In this document: one piece after another, positions 18,841-29,219 of the stretch | Position numbering within the stretch: position 1 is the first letter of the stretch | How the letters are laid out: each line of letters starts with the position of its first letter | Origin: Aliarcobacter lanthieri | GTDB lineage: Bacteria; Campylobacterota; Campylobacteria; Campylobacterales; Arcobacteraceae | Assembly (NCBI RefSeq): GCF_013201625.1 | Contig: NZ_CP053839.1 | Coordinates: 744,001 to 808,000, forward strand | Reading direction: 5' to 3' | DNA: 64,000 nucleotides | The notes under the pieces: model-generated | Told to the model about the DNA's origin: nothing | Database searches by the model: none | The model's input: only the letters and a program-made list of their open reading frames with translations | Made by a program: the position numbers and the translations under genes

Positions 18841-19476
18841 TTATCTTTTTTTCTTTTTTCTTGAGTTATTAATTTTATATTCTGCTTTCTTTAGCTTCTC
18901 TATTAATTTTGAAGCTATTTTAAACATATTCATAATCACATCTTTTTTATCTATATCTAAATTCTTTCTTACTTTTTCATATTTACTAATTAAAGCTATA
19001 TAATCAAAATTATTTAAGTATGGGTATAAATAACTACTTTTTTCTTCTTCTATTATCCATTCACTTAAAAGACAAATTACAATAAGTTCTGGTATCCAAA
19101 AACTTCCATTTGGTAATAAAATTTCTATATTTTTTACTAAAGTATCATAATAAACCATTAGAGGTTCTTCTCTTTTTGCCAATATTCTTAAAGTTGAGTT
19201 TTTACTTGCATTTTCGATTAAACTTCTAAGATAACTAGAATTTATAACAGTATCTTGTAAATTTTCTAGTAAATTCTTTAAAATAGAATATATATATTTA
19301 TTATCTTCTTTATTGGATAACTCAAAATAATATACTCCATTATCTATTGAATCAAAATATTGTTCTAAAGTTGTTCTTATAAATACTAAAAGTGCTTCAG
19401 TTTTAATATCTCTTAATAGTTTAGGTTTTACTCTATTTTTACAATTCATATTAGAATTAAAAACTTTCCCATTCAT
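18841..19476 (-). CDS. Protein of unknown function in the CZB-receptor operon
   Basis: I do not recognise this 211-residue protein. It is mostly helical by composition, with hydrophobic stretches around residues 130-150 ([17 protein letters not shown]) too weak for a sure membrane segment, and a very basic end ([16 protein letters not shown]). The first ATG (19476) overlaps the final codons of the upstream chemoreceptor by 20 bases, so translation is probably coupled; no good ribosome site is seen, and ATG 19449 is an alternative. The response regulator follows 82 bases downstream. Confidence 0.65.
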   Translation of the reverse strand: MNGKVFNSNMNCKNRVKPKLLRDIKTEALLVFIRTTLEQYFDSIDNGVYYFELSNKEDNKYIYSILKNLLENLQDTVINSSYLRSLIENASKNSTLRILAKREEPLMVYYDTLVKNIEILLPNGSFWIPELIVICLLSEWIIEEEKSSYLYPYLNNFDYIALISKYEKVRKNLDIDKKDVIMNMFKIASKLIEKLKKAEYKINNSRKKKKR

Positions 19477-21778
19477 TTTTATTTTTATCTATTTTTTTTA
19501 ATTTAATATCTTTTATTTCTTCAATAAAAATATTATCTTGTTTATTGGAATTTTGATTTTCTATACATACATTTTTTTTAACCATATTTAATTCATCAAA
19601 AATATTTGAAGTTAAATTCTCAATATCTATTGCTAAATCTTTTAGATTTACATTTGAATCTATTTTTATATCTTCATCTACGAAAGTTTGAACTGCTTGA
19701 TGAATATCTTCATGATATTTTTTTAAATTACTCCAACTTATAGTTTTTGTATATTTTTCTGAATTATTTTCAGATTCTTTTATCCATTTTCCTAAATTAC
19801 AATCGTTACAAGATACTACAGTCCATCTTTCATTTTTACCAAGCTTTGCAAAGTTATTCTCTTTAAATCTTATGTGGTCATTTTTTAATTTTGCAGTTTT
19901 AAATACTAAATCTACATTACAAATATAATCTTTTGTTTGTTTTGAATAATTAGCTAAGTTTGCAGCCTTAACTAATTTTGATGAAAGTTCAGAAACTTCT
20001 TTTGATAACTCATTTATTTGATTTGAAACCATTGCATTATGTTGAGTTTGACGGTCAAGTTGATTGACTGCATCATTTATTTGCTCAATTCCCATTAGTT
20101 GTTCTTTACTAGCCATTTCAACATCTGCTATTAAATTGATTGTTTGAGAAATATTTGAATTTAATTGAGTATAACCTTTTATCATATTATTAGCTATATC
20201 TTTACCTTCATTTGCTTTTTGTGTAGCTAGTTCTACTATATCTTTTATTTGTTTTGCTGCTTCTGCACTTCTACTTGCAAGATTTCTTACTTCTTGTGCA
20301 ACTACTGCAAAACCAAGACCTGATTCTCCAGCTTTTGCTGCTTCTACTGCTGCATTTAAGCTTAGTATATTTGTTTGAAATGCTATATTATCTATTACAC
20401 TTATGGCTTCATTCACTAAATTTACCTGAGTATTTATTTCATCCATCGCTTGATTTGTTTGATTCGCTAATTTTTCTCCATGAACAGATGATTTTGTTAT
20501 CTCATTAGAATATAGAGACATTTTTGCTATATTTTCTGTATTATTCCTAATATTAGATGTTATCTCTTCTAAAGCTGCTGCTGTTTCTTCTAATGATGTT
20601 GCTGCTTCATTTGCATTTGTTGATAAGTTTGATGAAGACTCTGATAATATAGTTGTATCCTCATTAAGTTTATCTCCAGTAGATAAAATCATAGCCAATA
20701 ATTCAGATATATTATTTCCAACTAATCTTGTACTAGACTTTAAACTTCCATAAGTCCCAACCATTACTAAATCCTCAGGAACTCTACTTTCAAAGTGTGA
20801 TTCACCAAAGTCTAATAATACATTACTTATTGAAGATATTTTTGTTTGTAAATTCTTTGAAAGAGAATTTATATTATTCTTTATAGCTTCTATTTGTTGG
20901 TTTTGAGATTCTGTTTTTATTTGAAACATAAAAAATCCTCTATCAATGTAATCAAGCATTTTATCTATTTCAACTAATATCTTTTGTTCATTTAATATTT
21001 CATTACTGATTTTTTCAATATTTTTATTTATAATTTTTGCCATTTCACCAAATTCATCTTCTGAATAAATATTTATTAATTCCACAGATAGTTTTTCTTT
21101 ATTTAGATAAGAGAAAAAATTTATTAGACCTAATTGGAAAGATTTTATATTAAATATTAAGTTCTTCCCTATGAAAAATATCAATATTTGGATGATGAAT
21201 AAAATAACTACTAAAGTAACAATGATTGAAATGATGATATTATCAGTTGTATCTTTTAGATTCTTTTCAAGTTTTAAAATTTTTTCTTGATTAGCTTCTT
21301 TCCATTTTAATAGCTTAGATTTTATGATTCTCCATTGATTTGTAGTTTCAACATTATCTTTATATATTAAAACTTCATTATTTTTTAATTTTTCTTCTAT
21401 TTTGCTTAATTCAGTTATTTGTGAACTGTATAATTTACCAATATCAAATTTCTCAAATCCTAAAGATATATTTGAACTATTTTTTAATTCTATAATCAAT
21501 TCGTTATAGTCTTTAATTGCTTGTATAAAATTTTCTTTGGCTTTTATATCATCATGATTAATAATAACTCCTCTTAAAGCATTTGATATTTGAAGTCCTT
21601 GTTCTAAACTACCATGAATTTTTTGTGATAGTTCTATAATTTCATATTTTTCTTTATTTGTTTTTTCTATATTATTTAATCCATAATATACAACAAGTGC
21701 AATTATAATAAATGATATTAAAGTTATAAAACTAATAATATTTATTTTATAATTGATTTTTAGATTTTTTAGTTTCAT
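19457..21778 (-). CDS. Chemoreceptor with C-terminal zinc-binding CZB domain
   Basis: The 773-residue methyl-accepting protein has a membrane segment at about 12-32, a helical periplasmic region of about 145 residues, and a second membrane segment at about 180-203. A HAMP-like linker ([20 protein letters not shown]) and a signalling hairpin follow, with the tip [19 protein letters not shown]. After the hairpin, at about residues 625-705, is a CZB domain: His in NDHIRF (about 635), Cys in CNLGKW and two His in YHEDIH, the family's zinc ligands. CZB domains bind zinc and in TlpD-type receptors link to oxidant sensing. The end is NEWESF, like the NWETF CheR tether. The leader carries three AGATA repeats. 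Confidence 0.93.
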   Translation of the reverse strand: MKLKNLKINYKINIISFITLISFIIIALVVYYGLNNIEKTNKEKYEIIELSQKIHGSLEQGLQISNALRGVIINHDDIKAKENFIQAIKDYNELIIELKNSSNISLGFEKFDIGKLYSSQITELSKIEEKLKNNEVLIYKDNVETTNQWRIIKSKLLKWKEANQEKILKLEKNLKDTTDNIIISIIVTLVVILFIIQILIFFIGKNLIFNIKSFQLGLINFFSYLNKEKLSVELINIYSEDEFGEMAKIINKNIEKISNEILNEQKILVEIDKMLDYIDRGFFMFQIKTESQNQQIEAIKNNINSLSKNLQTKISSISNVLLDFGESHFESRVPEDLVMVGTYGSLKSSTRLVGNNISELLAMILSTGDKLNEDTTILSESSSNLSTNANEAATSLEETAAALEEITSNIRNNTENIAKMSLYSNEITKSSVHGEKLANQTNQAMDEINTQVNLVNEAISVIDNIAFQTNILSLNAAVEAAKAGESGLGFAVVAQEVRNLASRSAEAAKQIKDIVELATQKANEGKDIANNMIKGYTQLNSNISQTINLIADVEMASKEQLMGIEQINDAVNQLDRQTQHNAMVSNQINELSKEVSELSSKLVKAANLANYSKQTKDYICNVDLVFKTAKLKNDHIRFKENNFAKLGKNERWTVVSCNDCNLGKWIKESENNSEKYTKTISWSNLKKYHEDIHQAVQTFVDEDIKIDSNVNLKDLAIDIENLTSNIFDELNMVKKNVCIENQNSNKQDNIFIEEIKDIKLKKIDKNKNEWESF

Positions 21779-21813
21779 TTTTTCCCCTACATGAGTAAAA
21801 TTAAAAAAGTTCT

Positions 21814-21838
21814 TATCTTATCTTATCTTTCAATTATA
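21814..21838 (-). promoter_or_regulatory. Promoter/leader with AGATA repeats, CZB receptor
   Basis: On the minus strand TATAAT (21838-21833) is followed by TGAA and three AGATA units (21828-21814). The same arrangement precedes the receptors at 33820 and 36365. Confidence 0.45.
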
Positions 21839-21943
21839 AAGCCAAATTAAGTTTTAGTTATATATTTTAGATTATTTTGATATTCTAAATTAAGATTGTC
21901 TGGAATTATAATTTAAAATAGTATTTAAAAAGTATTATTTTTA

Positions 21944-22153
21944 TTATTTAGATACATAAGTAGATTTGTTATCTAAATTACAAATAAAACTATCTTTTGA
22001 ATAATTATTTTCTAGTTGATTTACTCTTTTTTCTAAGTTAAAAATAGTTTTATAAATACTTGGGTTCATATTATCAATATTTGTAAAAGATACATCAGCG
22101 CTTTCAAATAAATCATTTAATAATAATTTCACATCAATATCTACTACTACCAT
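21944..22153 (-). CDS. Small protein of unknown function
   Basis: This 69-residue frame begins MVVVDIDVKLLLNDLFES and has a likely coiled-coil middle (TIFNLEKRVNQLENNY). An AAGG sits 7 bases before the ATG, which supports it being real. No family is recognised. It lies alone between the CZB receptor and the divergent PAS kinase. If it is not a gene, 21779-22293 is a 515-base intergenic gap holding only receptor promoter signals. Confidence 0.4.
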   Translation of the reverse strand: MVVVDIDVKLLLNDLFESADVSFTNIDNMNPSIYKTIFNLEKRVNQLENNYSKDSFICNLDNKSTYVSK

Positions 22154-22293
22154 TATTTTACCTTGAGTTTTGATAAGTTTATGAAATTCTAATAAAAGAT
22201 AGTATTAGAAAAGTATTATTTAAAAATAAATAATTAAAAATAGATATTAAAAAATTATATGGTAATCTAACAAATAATTTTAAATGGAGAGAT

Positions 22294-23337
22294 ATGAAAA
22301 CTGAAAAATCTATAAATGTGTATAATGAAATCATAAATAGTACAATAGAAGGTATTATCGTACTTCAAGATGGATTTATAAAAAATATAAATAACTCTTT
22401 ATTAGAAATACTTGGATATGAAAATCAAGATGATTTAGTAGATAAGCTCGTAACAGGTATTTTAATACCAACATCAACAGAAAACTTTATTAAGTATAAT
22501 CAAAAATTTTTTCAAGAGTTATCATTGGTAAAAAAAAATGGAGAGATTATTCCTGTTATTATAAAAATTAAAGATATTATCTATGGTGAAGAAGAGTACA
22601 AAGTAATTTATATATTAGATTTTACAGAAATAAAAGAAAAAGAAAGAATGCTTATTCACCAATCAAAACTTTCAATTATGGGAGAGATGATTAGTATGAT
22701 TGCACATCAATGGAGACAACCATTAGCAATAATTACTAGTATGCTAACTAGAATAAAATTAAAATTAAATACAGACAAAATAGATAAAGAGTTTTTAGAT
22801 GATAGTTTAAAAGGAATAAATCAATATATTCAATATATGTCATCAACAATAGAAGATTTTAGAAACTTATTTTCAAAAGATTCAAAAAAAGAACTTATTA
22901 GTCTAAATGAAATTATAATGATTGCATATAGTTTACTTGAAAAATCTTTTTTATCACAGAATATAAAAATAAAGATTATAAAAAAAGATTTAGAAAAGAA
23001 GTTCTTGCCTAAAAATGAATTAATACAAATATTTCTTAATATTTTAAATAATGCAAAAGATGCTTTCTTAGAAAGAAATATTGAGAATCCTCTTATAAAA
23101 GTATATTTTGATGAGGTAGATGAAAAACAAAAAATTTATATAGAAGATAATGCTGGTGGTATAGAAGAAGATGTTGCTATTAAGATATTTAATCCATATT
23201 TTTCAACAAAAAATAAGAAAAATGGTTCAGGATTAGGACTTTATATTTGTAAAAGTATTCTAGAAAAAGATAAACTAGGTGAAATAGAGTTAAAAAATAA
23301 AGAAGATGGAACAACTTTTATCATAACTATAAATTAA
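22294..23337 (+). CDS. PAS-domain sensor histidine kinase, soluble
   Basis: The 347-residue protein has an N-terminal PAS domain (IINSTIEGIIVLQDGFIKNINNS split at residues 13-35, IYILDFTEIKEKE near 115). It has a dimerisation helix with phospho-acceptor His138 in MIAHQWRQPLA, a motif common in Campylobacterota kinases, and an ATPase domain with N-box LNILNNAKDAF, G1 EDNAGGI and G2 GSGLGLYICK. No membrane segment is present, so it should sense a cytoplasmic signal. GGAGAG precedes the ATG. No regulator gene is adjacent; the OmpR-type gene at 18012 is the nearest. Confidence 0.9.
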   Translation: MKTEKSINVYNEIINSTIEGIIVLQDGFIKNINNSLLEILGYENQDDLVDKLVTGILIPTSTENFIKYNQKFFQELSLVKKNGEIIPVIIKIKDIIYGEEEYKVIYILDFTEIKEKERMLIHQSKLSIMGEMISMIAHQWRQPLAIITSMLTRIKLKLNTDKIDKEFLDDSLKGINQYIQYMSSTIEDFRNLFSKDSKKELISLNEIIMIAYSLLEKSFLSQNIKIKIIKKDLEKKFLPKNELIQIFLNILNNAKDAFLERNIENPLIKVYFDEVDEKQKIYIEDNAGGIEEDVAIKIFNPYFSTKNKKNGSGLGLYICKSILEKDKLGEIELKNKEDGTTFIITIN

Positions 23338-23353
23338 AAAATATATTTTATAA

Positions 23354-23388
23354 ACTACTATAAAATTTTATAGTAGTCTATTTTTATT
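23354..23388 (+). terminator. Terminator of the PAS kinase gene
   Basis: A perfect 24-base inverted repeat (ACTACTATAAAA and its complement, 23354-23377) is followed by CTATTTTTATT. It ends where the convergent PatB-like gene stops. Confidence 0.7.
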
Positions 23389-24559
23389 AAAAAGTATTTT
23401 TTATCGAATTTACAGTGAGTTTTAATCTTTCTAAACCATCTTTTAAAATATCTTTTGGGCAAGCTATATTTATTCTTATAAAATTATCACCATTTTCTCC
23501 AAAAGTTTTTCCAGATATAACTCTTAGTTTTCCAACATCTTCTAATTTCTTTGTAAACTCAATAGAACTAATATTTAACTTAGATATATCAATCCATAAA
23601 AGATATGTAGCTTCAGCTTTTACAACTTTTAGGCTAGGTATATATTCATTTATATAGTTTATTAAAAAATCTTTATTATTTTCAAGATAAACTAAAAGCT
23701 CTTCTAGCCAATCATCACAATAAAGATAAGCAGTCGTTGTTGATTCAATTCCAAAAACATTTAGACTTTTTACTTCATTTTTTGCTAAAGAATGATTTAG
23801 TTGTACTCTTAAATCTTGATTTGCAACTATTATATTTGAAGCTTTAAGTCCAGCAATATTAAAAGTTTTTGTTGCAGATGTACAAGTAATAGAGTTTTGT
23901 AAAAATTCTTCTGAAATAGATGCATATGGAGTATAAGAAAAATCTTTAAAAACTAAGTCTCTATGTATTTCATCACTTATTACAAGGACATTGTATTTTA
24001 TACAAAGTTCACCCATCTTTTGTAAATCATCTTTACTCCAAACTTTGCTAGTAGGGTTGTTTGGATTGCAAAGAATAAAGAGTTTTACATTTTCATCTTT
24101 AATTTTGTTTTCAAAATCTTCAAAATCTATTTTATAAGTATTATTTTCATAGATTAAATTATTTGTTACAACTTCAATATTATTTCTTTGAATCGCAATA
24201 TTAAAATAATGATATACTGGAGATTGTATCAAAACTTTATCTCCCTTTTTACAAAATGCTTGTACTATTGCACTTAAACTTGGGATTACACCAGTTGTTG
24301 GTTCTATCCACTCTTTTTTTATATCAAAGTTATATTTATTTTTCCACCATCTTATTTCAGCTTCATAATATTCATTTGGTATTACTGTATATCCAAAAAC
24401 TCCATGAGTTGCTCTTTTTATAATATTTTCAACAATTTTAGGTGCAACTTCAAAGTCCATATCTGCAACCCACATAGGAAGAACTCCATCTTTTGTAGTA
24501 TCCCATTTTGAACTATTTGTATTTTTTCTTTCTATAATTTTATCAAAATTGTATTTCAT
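23387..24559 (-). CDS. PatB/MalY-type aminotransferase (C-S lyase)
   Basis: This 390-residue PLP enzyme belongs to fold type I. Diagnostic PatB/MalY segments are GVLPMWVADMDFEVAP (about residue 26), VFGYTVIP, FILCNPNNPTSKVW, VISDEIHRDLVF, and the PLP lysine in CTSATKTFNIAGLK. Members cleave cystathionine to homocysteine, pyruvate and ammonia; MalY also represses the E. coli maltose system. A methionine-biosynthesis role is likely but unproved. The ATG follows AAAGGA, and the gene is divergent from the alcohol dehydrogenase at 24673. Confidence 0.88.
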   Translation of the reverse strand: MKYNFDKIIERKNTNSSKWDTTKDGVLPMWVADMDFEVAPKIVENIIKRATHGVFGYTVIPNEYYEAEIRWWKNKYNFDIKKEWIEPTTGVIPSLSAIVQAFCKKGDKVLIQSPVYHYFNIAIQRNNIEVVTNNLIYENNTYKIDFEDFENKIKDENVKLFILCNPNNPTSKVWSKDDLQKMGELCIKYNVLVISDEIHRDLVFKDFSYTPYASISEEFLQNSITCTSATKTFNIAGLKASNIIVANQDLRVQLNHSLAKNEVKSLNVFGIESTTTAYLYCDDWLEELLVYLENNKDFLINYINEYIPSLKVVKAEATYLLWIDISKLNISSIEFTKKLEDVGKLRVISGKTFGENGDNFIRINIACPKDILKDGLERLKLTVNSIKNTF

Positions 24560-24672
24560 AATATTTTCCTTTTTATAAAGTATTTATTATACAAAATTAT
24601 ATTTTATATAAGCTTCTTTGAATTTGCTATATAAAGAATAAAGTAGATAAAATTTTAAAAAAGGAGTAAATT

Positions 24673-25800
24673 ATGGAAAATTTCAGTTTTTATAATCCAA
24701 CAAAAATAGAGTTTGGGAAAAATAAAGAGAAAAATATTGGAAAATATATAGGTCAAAATGGAATAAAAAAAGTTTTATTAGTTTATGGAAGCCAAAGAAT
24801 AAAAAAAGATGGACTTTTTGATAGTGTAACACATAGTTTAAAAGAGAACAATATTGAGTTTGTAGAGTTTGGTGGAGTTATCAGTAATCCTATTTTATCA
24901 ACAGTACATAATGCTATAAAAGTTGCAAAAGAACAAAATGTTCAAGGGATTTTAAGTGTTGGAGGAGGTTCTGTATTGGATAGCTCAAAAGCAATAGCTG
25001 TTGGAACTTTATATGATGGTGATGTTTGGGACTTTTTTGGAAGAAAAAAAGATATAGAAAAAGCCTTGCCAATTTTTGATATTATAACTCTTGCTGCAAC
25101 TGGAAGTGAGATGAATGGTTATGCTGTTATTACAAATGAAAAAAATAAGAGAAAAGATTCTATTTGGTCACCATGTATTTATCCAAAAGTTTCTGTTATA
25201 AATCCTGAACTTCAAAAAAGTGTTTCAAAAAACTATTTAGTTTATTCAGCAACAGATATCATAGCTCACTGTATAGAAGGCTATTTTACAGCAAAAAAAC
25301 ATCCAACATATATGAGTAGAGTTGTAGAATCTATCATAAAAACAGTGATTGAAACAACAGAGATTTTATTAAAAAATCCAGATGATTATGAAGCAAGAGG
25401 AGATTTTGCTTGGGCTGCTACAAATGCTTTAAATGGTACAACTACAGTAGGAATTTCTAATTATTCTTTTCCAAATCACTTGATAGAACACTCACTTTCT
25501 GCACTTTATAATGTTCCACATGGAGCAGGGCTTAGTGTAGTGATACCTGCTTGGGCAAAATGGTACTATAAAGAAAATGAAGTACAATTTATAAGATTTG
25601 CAAAAGAAATTTTTGGAGAAAGTAGTGCAATAAGAGGAATTGAAGCCTTAGAAAATTGGTTTAATAAAATAGGGACTCCTACTAAACTACAACAATTTAA
25701 TTTAAATGAAAATAATATAAAAGAGATTATTGAAAATCTTTCATTTCAAAATGATATTTCAAAAGAAGATTTAAGAAAGATTTTAAATTTTGCACTTTAA
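24673..25800 (+). CDS. Iron-containing alcohol dehydrogenase (BdhA/YqhD type)
   Basis: The 375-residue cytoplasmic enzyme starts MENFSFYNPTKIEFGK. It has the cofactor loop SVGGGSVLDSSKAIA (about residue 95) and metal ligands in ATDIIAHCIEGYF, FPNHLIEHSLSA and YNVPHGAGLSV (one Asp and three His). This pattern is typical of NADPH-dependent butanol/aldehyde reductases such as BdhA and YqhD. AAGGAG lies 7 bases before the ATG. It probably detoxifies or reduces aldehydes; the physiological substrate is unknown. Confidence 0.9.
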   Translation: MENFSFYNPTKIEFGKNKEKNIGKYIGQNGIKKVLLVYGSQRIKKDGLFDSVTHSLKENNIEFVEFGGVISNPILSTVHNAIKVAKEQNVQGILSVGGGSVLDSSKAIAVGTLYDGDVWDFFGRKKDIEKALPIFDIITLAATGSEMNGYAVITNEKNKRKDSIWSPCIYPKVSVINPELQKSVSKNYLVYSATDIIAHCIEGYFTAKKHPTYMSRVVESIIKTVIETTEILLKNPDDYEARGDFAWAATNALNGTTTVGISNYSFPNHLIEHSLSALYNVPHGAGLSVVIPAWAKWYYKENEVQFIRFAKEIFGESSAIRGIEALENWFNKIGTPTKLQQFNLNENNIKEIIENLSFQNDISKEDLRKILNFAL

Positions 25801-25805
25801 TTTTT

Positions 25806-25833
25806 AAAAAAGAGAGGTTTAACTCTCCTTTTT
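25806..25833. terminator. Bidirectional hairpin between convergent genes
   Basis: GAGAG-GTTTAA-CTCTC with flanking A and T runs works on both strands. It serves the alcohol dehydrogenase gene (plus) and the chemoreceptor at 25819 (minus), whose stop codon lies in the loop. Confidence 0.6.
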
Positions 25834-28104
25834 AATAGTTTTTGAATTTATTTCATCTTTACCATTAAACTGTTTTTCATTAGTTTTTGTTACTACCATT
25901 TTTGCGATATTATCAGTTAAAATTGCAACATCATGTGTTTGAGAAGCAATTATAGCATTTTGTTGTGTTTGCTGATCTAGTTGATTTACAGCATTATTTA
26001 TTTGTTCTATACCAAGAAGTTGTTCTCTTGAAGAGTGCTCAATATCATAAATCAATTTATTAGAATTAGAAATATTTGTATTAAACTCTTTATACCCTTC
26101 TATCATAGTTGTAGCTATATTTTTTCCTTGATTAGCTTTAGAAGTTGCATTTTCAACTATTGTTTTTATTTCATTTGCAGCTTTAGCACTTCTATTTGCT
26201 AGGTTTCTTACTTCTTGAGCTACAACTGCAAATCCTTTTCCTGCTTCTCCTGCAGTTGCTGCTTCTACTGCTGCATTTAAACTTAATATATTTGTTTGGA
26301 ATGCTATATTATCTATAACTCCTATTGCTTCATTTATTAATGTTACTTGATTATTTATATCTTCCATTGCTTGAGTTGTTTGATTTGCTAGTTTTTCACC
26401 TTCTAATGCAGAATTAGTCAATTCCTTTGATAATTGAGTCATTTTTCCAACATTTTGTGTGTTATTTCTAATATTAGAAGTAATTTGTTCTAAAGAAGCT
26501 GCTGTTTGTTCTAATGATGAAGCTGCTTCATTTGAACTAATATTTAATTTATTAACATTTGAAAGAAGGATATTTGAACTATCATCAAGTTGTAATCCCA
26601 TAGATTTACTTTCAACTAACATTTCAGTTATAGAATCTCCTAAAGTATTTACACCATTTGCAAGTTTTAGTAAATGTTCTTTTAAATTTTTTGTTGAAAT
26701 TTTATTCAAATAGTTATAGTGTGCATACTCCTCTAGAATATGAAGTACATTATCTATATTTGATTCAAGATTATTTGCCATATTATTTAAAACATTTTTT
26801 AATTGCATTAATGCTGGATTTGAAACTTCTACATTCAATCTTTGGCATAAATCACCTTGTTCAAATTCTCCTAGTACGGCTATTGTTTCATCTATTAATT
26901 TTCTATCTTCATCTATAGATTTTTCTATTTTTCCAATATTTTCATTTATCTGTTTTGCAATAACACCAAATTCATCTTCAGAGTTAATTGAAATTCTCTC
27001 AACAGAATTTGAATCTCTATTTAGGTATTGGAAGAAAGAGAATAAACCATCTTTTATTTTTCTAAGAGATCTTAACGATATTCTCATAGTTATAAATATT
27101 GATAAAGATATGATAAGAACAGTAATTATAGATAAAACAGTAATTAAAAATACAATTTTATTTGCATCTTCAAAAATTTCATCAGAGTTAACTCCTCCAA
27201 CTAAAAGCCAATTCCACTCTTCAAAATTTTGGAATACTACAAATTTTTCATGCTTATCCCACATATAAGTTAAATTGCCATTTTTCTTTTGTAACATCTC
27301 TTCTATTATTAAAAAACCTTTATCATCAGTTAGTTTTAGTCCAGATGTATTTTTTAATTTTGGATGAACTATAAAATCTCCATATTTTTTGTTTTTATCA
27401 TCAGAATTTATAATATAGTAATAACCTGTTTTCCCTATAACTTTACTATTTATAGTGTCGATTAGATTTTCTAAATCATTGTTTATATCTGAACCAATAA
27501 ATGCTATTGCTATTATTTCACCATCTTTTTTTATTGGAATATATTTTGTCATATAACTTTTTCCAAATAAAAGAGCTTTTCCTAAATAAGTTTCACCTTG
27601 TAAAACTTTTTGATATCCTGGATGGTTTGTATCTAATTTTGTACCAATAGCTCTCTCACCATCTTCTTTTTTCAAACTTGTAGAGACTCTAATAAAATCA
27701 TTATTTTTTCTTACAAAAATAGTTGCAACTGAACCTTTTGTCATTTCTGTAAATTTATCAACAATATCATAATCTAGATTTATTATTTTGCCATTTACTG
27801 ATAAAATAGGTGTTTCTAATTCACCAATTTTAATATTTTGAGATTTATCTATATTTATGTTTTCTAACATATCTAGAAAAATGTTTCCAATTGTATCTGC
27901 ACCTGATTTAGCTACTTTATTAAAAGTATTTACATTTTCAACCAATAAAGATATCTCTTTAAATATTGTTTCTTCATTGTTTTTTTTCATTATTTCAAAA
28001 GTATTATTAACAACTAAAAGAGTTAGTATTGTCATTGAAATAATAATAGATATAATTGAAACAGAGATTACTTTTGCAATAACTGATTTTTTTATAAAAT
28101 CCAT
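25819..28104 (-). CDS. Chemoreceptor with periplasmic Cache domain
   Basis: The 761-residue methyl-accepting protein has membrane segments at about 9-31 and 313-337. The periplasmic part resembles a Cache_3/Cache_2 arrangement: [37 protein letters not shown], then [14 protein letters not shown] and NWLLVGGV. The cytoplasmic side has a HAMP-like linker ([19 protein letters not shown]), a long region shared with the receptor at 33820 ([20 protein letters not shown]), and the signalling tip [20 protein letters not shown]. It ends KTIKKES, without the WESF tether. It lies 90 bases downstream of alr on the same strand, probably with its own promoter. The ligand is unknown. Confidence 0.93.
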   Translation of the reverse strand: MDFIKKSVIAKVISVSIISIIISMTILTLLVVNNTFEIMKKNNEETIFKEISLLVENVNTFNKVAKSGADTIGNIFLDMLENINIDKSQNIKIGELETPILSVNGKIINLDYDIVDKFTEMTKGSVATIFVRKNNDFIRVSTSLKKEDGERAIGTKLDTNHPGYQKVLQGETYLGKALLFGKSYMTKYIPIKKDGEIIAIAFIGSDINNDLENLIDTINSKVIGKTGYYYIINSDDKNKKYGDFIVHPKLKNTSGLKLTDDKGFLIIEEMLQKKNGNLTYMWDKHEKFVVFQNFEEWNWLLVGGVNSDEIFEDANKIVFLITVLSIITVLIISLSIFITMRISLRSLRKIKDGLFSFFQYLNRDSNSVERISINSEDEFGVIAKQINENIGKIEKSIDEDRKLIDETIAVLGEFEQGDLCQRLNVEVSNPALMQLKNVLNNMANNLESNIDNVLHILEEYAHYNYLNKISTKNLKEHLLKLANGVNTLGDSITEMLVESKSMGLQLDDSSNILLSNVNKLNISSNEAASSLEQTAASLEQITSNIRNNTQNVGKMTQLSKELTNSALEGEKLANQTTQAMEDINNQVTLINEAIGVIDNIAFQTNILSLNAAVEAATAGEAGKGFAVVAQEVRNLANRSAKAANEIKTIVENATSKANQGKNIATTMIEGYKEFNTNISNSNKLIYDIEHSSREQLLGIEQINNAVNQLDQQTQQNAIIASQTHDVAILTDNIAKMVVTKTNEKQFNGKDEINSKTIKKES

Positions 28105-28194
28105 ATAATTGTCCTTCTATAGTTTCTAGTGAAAAGTTTTTTACCACAATTATAATTAAATCTTATTTAAATTAATAATTTTATATAGTAGAAT

Positions 28195-29217
28195 TTAAAT
28201 AATTTCTCTTTTTATATTCTCTTTTAAAGAACAAGTTATTTCATAAGTTATTGTATTGTGAATTTTTGCTAAAGTTCTTACATCATCAAAAATACAAACT
28301 TCTTTATCTGTGCTATTTATTGATAAGTTGTCCATAGATACTCGTCCTAAAACTTGGAATCCTTTTGGTGTTTTATAGCAATGATTTTCATTCAATCTTA
28401 AAAAGCCATCCCCATAACCAACATCATAGGTTGAAACTTCCATATCCTCTAAAGCTGTGAATTTACCTCCATAACCTACGCTTTGACCTTTTTTTAAAGT
28501 TCTTGTAGCCATTTTAGAAGCCCAAAGAGACATAACAGGTTTTAATTTTGGAAAATTAAATGGTAAGTCATCTTCCAAATATCCATATGTTGCTATTCCA
28601 ACTCTAGCAAAATCTTCATCAAAATCTATCTTTCTAAATAGTGCTGCAGAGTTACAAGAATGCAAGTTTGGTAGAGGTAAAAAAAGTTTTTCACATATAT
28701 CTTTTACACTCTTTTTTACAAGAGAAAAATTCTCATTTTGCCAAAAGAAATTTGTTGATAATTCATCAGCTCCTTTATGGTGTGTGAATACTCCAGTAAT
28801 ATTTATCTTTTTTTGTGAAAGCCCTAAAAAAGCCTTTTCTAAGTCATCAATATATATTCCATTTCTATGCATTCCCGTATCTACTTTTATATGTACATTG
28901 CTATTTGAGGGTATTTTATCAATTTGTTCAAGAGAGTTTAAGGCTATGTGAAAAGTATGTGAATAGTTGTGAAAATCCTGTTCAGCTAAAACAAGTATAT
29001 AGTTAAAATAATCTTTAATTTTATGAGCATCTTTAAAGTCTCTTACAACAGCTTTTTTTATTCCAAACTCTTTTGATAATTTTGCTATTTCTACTAAACC
29101 ATGTCCATAAGCATTATCTTTTAATACAACTGCAACTTTATCTTTACTACCAGCTTTTTGTGAAATAATATTTAAGTTATAAAATAAATTTTCTTTATTT
29201 ATTAAAATCTTTGCCAA
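28195..29217 (-). CDS. alr: Alanine racemase
   Basis: This PLP enzyme makes D-alanine for peptidoglycan. The 340-residue product has the PLP lysine in [14 protein letters not shown] (about residue 33), [14 protein letters not shown], and the catalytic-domain signatures [14 protein letters not shown] and [12 protein letters not shown]. It starts 2 bases after the uvrC stop, so the two genes are co-transcribed. Confidence 0.95.
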   Translation of the reverse strand: MAKILINKENLFYNLNIISQKAGSKDKVAVVLKDNAYGHGLVEIAKLSKEFGIKKAVVRDFKDAHKIKDYFNYILVLAEQDFHNYSHTFHIALNSLEQIDKIPSNSNVHIKVDTGMHRNGIYIDDLEKAFLGLSQKKINITGVFTHHKGADELSTNFFWQNENFSLVKKSVKDICEKLFLPLPNLHSCNSAALFRKIDFDEDFARVGIATYGYLEDDLPFNFPKLKPVMSLWASKMATRTLKKGQSVGYGGKFTALEDMEVSTYDVGYGDGFLRLNENHCYKTPKGFQVLGRVSMDNLSINSTDKEVCIFDDVRTLAKIHNTITYEITCSLKENIKREII

Positions 29218-29219
29218 AA

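Noticed and set aside
18822-18850. AAGATA/TATCTT hairpin between the unknown gene and the response regulator
   Set aside because: Only 6 bp with a 2-base loop and no T run on the transcribed strand; too weak to call a terminator.
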